DNA of 64,000 nucleotides from DATENM01 sp045807725 (GTDB lineage Bacteria; Acidobacteriota; Blastocatellia; UBA7656): contig JBJMGV010000113.1 in the NCBI GenBank assembly GCA_045807725.1, positions 1 through 64,000 on the forward strand, read 5' to 3'. Below the pieces are notes generated by a model. It had not been told where the DNA came from and made no database searches. It worked only from the letters and a program-made list of their open reading frames with translations. How positions within the stretch are numbered: the first letter of the stretch is position 1; each line of letters begins with the position of its first letter. The position numbers and the translations under genes are program-made. Below are positions 61,730 to 64,000 of this stretch, piece by piece.

Positions 61730-62899
61730 ATGATAGATATGAGAATTAGAATGGTTAAAGCGAGATTCGTTGTCGCCGTCATCGCGGCGGCCAGTCTGTT
61801 TAGCGCCGCCTGCGCGAAACGTGGCGCGACGGGTGAGTGGAAGGCGCTCGACACAGAGACGCCCGACGCGTTCTTCAGCATCAACTTTGTCAACGAAGAC
61901 TTCGGGTGGCTCAACGGCCAGACGGGGCGCAACTACGTGCCGCCCGAAGGGGCCGACAACAGCAACGGCAACGCGAATGCGAACAAAGCCGCGAAGCCGA
62001 AACCGGGCGCGAAGAAGCCTCCAGACGCGTTTGAAGCCAATCAAGGATTCGAGGTCTTGCGGACGACCGACGGCGGCGCGACGTGGAAGCAGTTGCCCGA
62101 CCAGTTCAAATACAAAATCCGCCATGTCTGGTTCGTCGATCCACAGACCGGCTGGGCGCTGACGATTGACCGCGACATCCTGCACACTGCCGACGGCGGC
62201 GCGACGTGGACGACGCAGCGCAAGGCCGGCAAGGTCAAGATTAAGATCACCGGCTACAAGCCGCCGGAGATGGATCAGCCTGAACAACTCGACAACCTGC
62301 GCTTCATCGACGCGCAACACGGCTGGGCGTGGGGCGGCGGTCGCAAAGACGAGTACACCGAGCAGCCGGGAACTTTTATCATCACGACCGACGGCGGCCA
62401 GCACTGGAATGAAATTCCTTTTCCGTTCGAGCAAGCGGCGGCCTCGATCTTCTTCCTCAATGACCGCACGGCGTGGGCGAGCACGGACGGCGGCGGCTTC
62501 TACAAGACGACCGATGGCGGCTTGAATTGGAGCAAGGCGGCGCGGCCTCCGGGCGATCTGGTCTACCGCAGCATCTGCTTTACCGACGACACGCACGGTT
62601 GGGCGGTCGGGCGCAGCGGGCGAATGGTGCGGACGAAGGACGGCGGCAAGACGTGGGAAAAGCTCTATCAGGTCAAAGATGAATTTAAGATGCGCGGCCT
62701 CTACTTCGTTGACGCGCGGCGCGGCTGGGCGGTCGGAGATGGCGGCAACATCCTCTACACCACGGACGGCGGCGATGAATGGCAAGTGGCCATTGCGCCG
62801 TTTCCCGAAGCGCGCTTGCTCTTCGTCGTCTTTCCGAGCGAGCGCACAGGCTACGCCGCCGGCCTGGACGGCGTCGTCTGGAAGTACGAGGCGCGGTAG
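61730..62899 (+). CDS. YCF48-like / BNR-repeat lipoprotein
   Basis: N-terminal lipoprotein signal (VVAVIAAASLFSAAC; the start may be the ATG at 61730, 61739 or 61751). The rest is a beta-propeller of TTDGG-type repeats (VLRTTDGGATWKQLP; ILHTADGGATWTTQR; FIITTDGGQHWNEIP; MVRTKDGGKTWEKLY), as in photosystem II assembly factor YCF48/HCF136 and non-photosynthetic relatives. It follows aguA by 1 bp, but a shared function is not evident. Confidence 0.88.
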   Translation: MIDMRIRMVKARFVVAVIAAASLFSAACAKRGATGEWKALDTETPDAFFSINFVNEDFGWLNGQTGRNYVPPEGADNSNGNANANKAAKPKPGAKKPPDAFEANQGFEVLRTTDGGATWKQLPDQFKYKIRHVWFVDPQTGWALTIDRDILHTADGGATWTTQRKAGKVKIKITGYKPPEMDQPEQLDNLRFIDAQHGWAWGGGRKDEYTEQPGTFIITTDGGQHWNEIPFPFEQAAASIFFLNDRTAWASTDGGGFYKTTDGGLNWSKAARPPGDLVYRSICFTDDTHGWAVGRSGRMVRTKDGGKTWEKLYQVKDEFKMRGLYFVDARRGWAVGDGGNILYTTDGGDEWQVAIAPFPEARLLFVVFPSERTGYAAGLDGVVWKYEAR

Positions 62900-62902
62900 A
62901 GA

Positions 62903-63042
62903 CTAGAGGCTGGAGGCTGGAGGCTAGAGGCTAGTTGAGAGGAATCCAACCGTAATTTATTCTTTTTTGATGATGGGACAAATACGAAGTAGAGACTTTT
63001 GAGCGTGCGCGGCTAGTCCCTAGTCCCTAGCCTCTAGCCGCT
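62903..63042. repeat. Heptamer inverted arms after the YCF48-like gene
   Basis: Left arm AGAGGCTGGAGGCTGGAGG (62903-62936) and right arm complement CTAGTCCCTAGTCCCTAGCC (63012-63042), with a ~75-bp non-repeated A/T-richer spacer between. Confidence 0.8.
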
Positions 63043-63048
63043 AACTTT

Positions 63049-63374
63049 CAGGCATCTCGAAGGCGACTCGGATGCACTAAGCAATCGACGGTTCAGGACT
63101 ATTTCTGCAAGGCAATTGCCGGGCGGCATTCTACAAGGTAGAGATTCGCTGCCGCGCCTCATGCAAATGAACAGGCCGAAAGTTGAATGCGCGGCGGGAA
63201 TGAAATTTCTTGACACTGATTTCAAGGTCAAGGGAAAATGTATGGGGCCGTCTTTGAGGATGGGGATAAGGCGGCCCATAGACAGAATGGTAAAAAGAGT
63301 TCAGGTCTCTCCTCAAACTCTGGAGCCGAGTAAAGGTCGCAAGAGCCAAGCAGGAGCCGGGAGAAAAAAAGGAC
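63049..63374 (+). other. Long leader before the TonB-like gene
   Basis: 326 bp without a supported gene. It contains TATGGGGCCG (63241) facing CGGCCCATA (63272-63280), a 9-bp hairpin, and TTGACA at 63210 without a good -10 partner. A small frame at 63116-63403 has no family features. Confidence 0.45.
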
Positions 63375-64000
63375 ATGCAACAACAGAAAGCCTTATTCGC
63401 TGACGCTTTCCTATATCAACCCTCTATTCTCAAGCGGCTGGCCGCCGGGTTCACCGAAGCCAGCAGCGAATTCCGACAGAATCCAAGAGCATTCGTCGTC
63501 GGCGCGTTCAAAGGCGACGGCGTCGGCGGGCGGCTCCGGCAGGATCGCTTGATGCTCGGATTCGCCGTCGCTATGTTCGTCTTCGCTATGATCATCGCCT
63601 CGATGCTGATCGCCTTCTGGATCAAGCATCGCAATGATGGACTGCCGCAGGAAGAAGTCGCGGTGGTGAAGCTGATTGACCTGCCGCCGCAAGAGATAGA
63701 CATGCCGAAGGCCGAGAAGCGCGCCGGCGGCGGCGGCGGCGGCGGACGCCAGGCTCCGACGCCTGCCTCGAAAGGCCAGTTGCCGAAGTTCTCACTGACG
63801 CCGCCGATCATCCCGCCGCGCCCTGAGCCGCAACTCAAGCCGCCTTCATTGCCTGTGCAAGAGACCATACAGGTTGACCCGCGCCTTGAGCCGCCGCGCA
63901 TCGCCGATATGCCGACGGGCGATCCGAAAGGCGTGCCCGGTCCGCCTTCGCCCGGCCCAGGAAGCGGCGGTGGCATCGGTAACGGTAAAGGTGGCGGCAT
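63375..64000 (+). CDS. TonB-like / energy transducer protein (3' truncated by window end)
   Basis: The frame opened by ATG 63375 (MQQQKALFADAFLYQPSILK) has no stop to the end of the window. It has one membrane helix about residues 64-84 (LGFAVAMFVFAMIIASMLIA) and a Pro/Gly/Lys-rich region (TPPIIPPRPEPQLKPPSLPV), as in TonB-family proteins that span the periplasm; the C-terminal TonB domain lies beyond the window. A GGGAG lies ~12 bp upstream and AGGA abuts the ATG. Partner of TonB receptors such as that at 42701 is plausible. Confidence 0.75.
   Translation, partial: MQQQKALFADAFLYQPSILKRLAAGFTEASSEFRQNPRAFVVGAFKGDGVGGRLRQDRLMLGFAVAMFVFAMIIASMLIAFWIKHRNDGLPQEEVAVVKLIDLPPQEIDMPKAEKRAGGGGGGGRQAPTPASKGQLPKFSLTPPIIPPRPEPQLKPPSLPVQETIQVDPRLEPPRIADMPTGDPKGVPGPPSPGPGSGGGIGNGKGGG

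Noticed and set aside
63116..63403. 95-codon frame before the TonB-like gene
   Set aside because: No ribosome-binding site, overlaps the TonB-like start, no domain, and composition unlike coding neighbours.
63416..64000. Long minus-strand frame rich in proline and glycine at the window end
   Set aside because: It is the antisense shadow of the plus-strand TonB-like gene, whose membrane helix and P/K-rich region make sense, and the minus frame lacks any domain.

Overview
The window is about 64 kb of bacterial chromosome, GC-rich and densely coded on both strands. It most likely comes from an Acidobacteriota relative (Blastocatellia-like). I infer this from an Oar-type TonB-dependent receptor, a DUF1501 plus PSD1/DUF1549/DUF1553 cytochrome pair, a CheB-CheR-PAS-histidine kinase fusion, a PQQ dehydrogenase with an inserted cytochrome c domain, and an HspR-controlled dnaK operon. 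No rRNA, tRNA, phage, transposase gene or CRISPR array was seen.

Layout. 0-8.1 kb: 3' part of an RlhA-like U32 peptidase gene, then a minus-strand operon (RhlG-like dehydrogenase, sugar-type ABC transporter lipoprotein, ATPase, permease, Tat-exported NHL propeller). 8.2-12.1 kb: small secreted/membrane proteins, a CocE-type hydrolase, an aldo/keto reductase. 12.3-19.8 kb: PQQ dehydrogenase, a palindrome-rich gap, the DUF1501/PSD1 pair. 20.1-27.1 kb: signalling block (CheB-CheR-PAS-kinase, LuxR regulator, small coiled-coil protein, lone receiver, stand-alone CheB). 27.2-30.3 kb: a frameshifted aldo/keto reductase, an MBL-fold hydrolase, a GNAT acetyltransferase and an MFS remnant. 30.9-38.2 kb: Cache-HAMP protein, secreted low-complexity protein, SH3 lipoprotein, lytic transglycosylase, PgsA, octaheme cytochrome. 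38.3-42.2 kb: dnaK-dnaJ-(small membrane protein)-hspR with a candidate HAIR operator. 42.7-53.7 kb: Oar-like receptor, rhomboid-TPR protease, MltD-like transglycosylase, MacAB-like efflux operon. 53.8-58.1 kb: purK-purE, hpt, YraN, queA. 58.2-64 kb: serine hydrolase-TPR, the agmatine-to-putrescine pair aguB-aguA, a YCF48-like lipoprotein, and the start of a TonB-like protein that runs off the end.

The most unusual content is non-coding. At least eleven intergenic gaps are filled almost from stop codon to next start or stop codon by short tandem repeats of 7, 8 or 10 bp. These occur as facing inverted arms, so each gap can fold into a long imperfect hairpin. The unit sequence differs between gaps while the architecture is constant. 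Several gaps carry, inside these arms, head-to-head copies of a 29-bp REP-like unit. Three roughly 220-285 bp elements with ~35-bp terminal inverted repeats, flanked by TATA on both sides, resemble MITEs, and at least one sits inside a REP array. A 55-bp near-continuous palindrome also lies inside the kinase coding sequence. Comparable heptamer tandem repeats (STRRs) are known from filamentous cyanobacteria; the inverted-pair, gap-filling form seen here is the best candidate for something undescribed.
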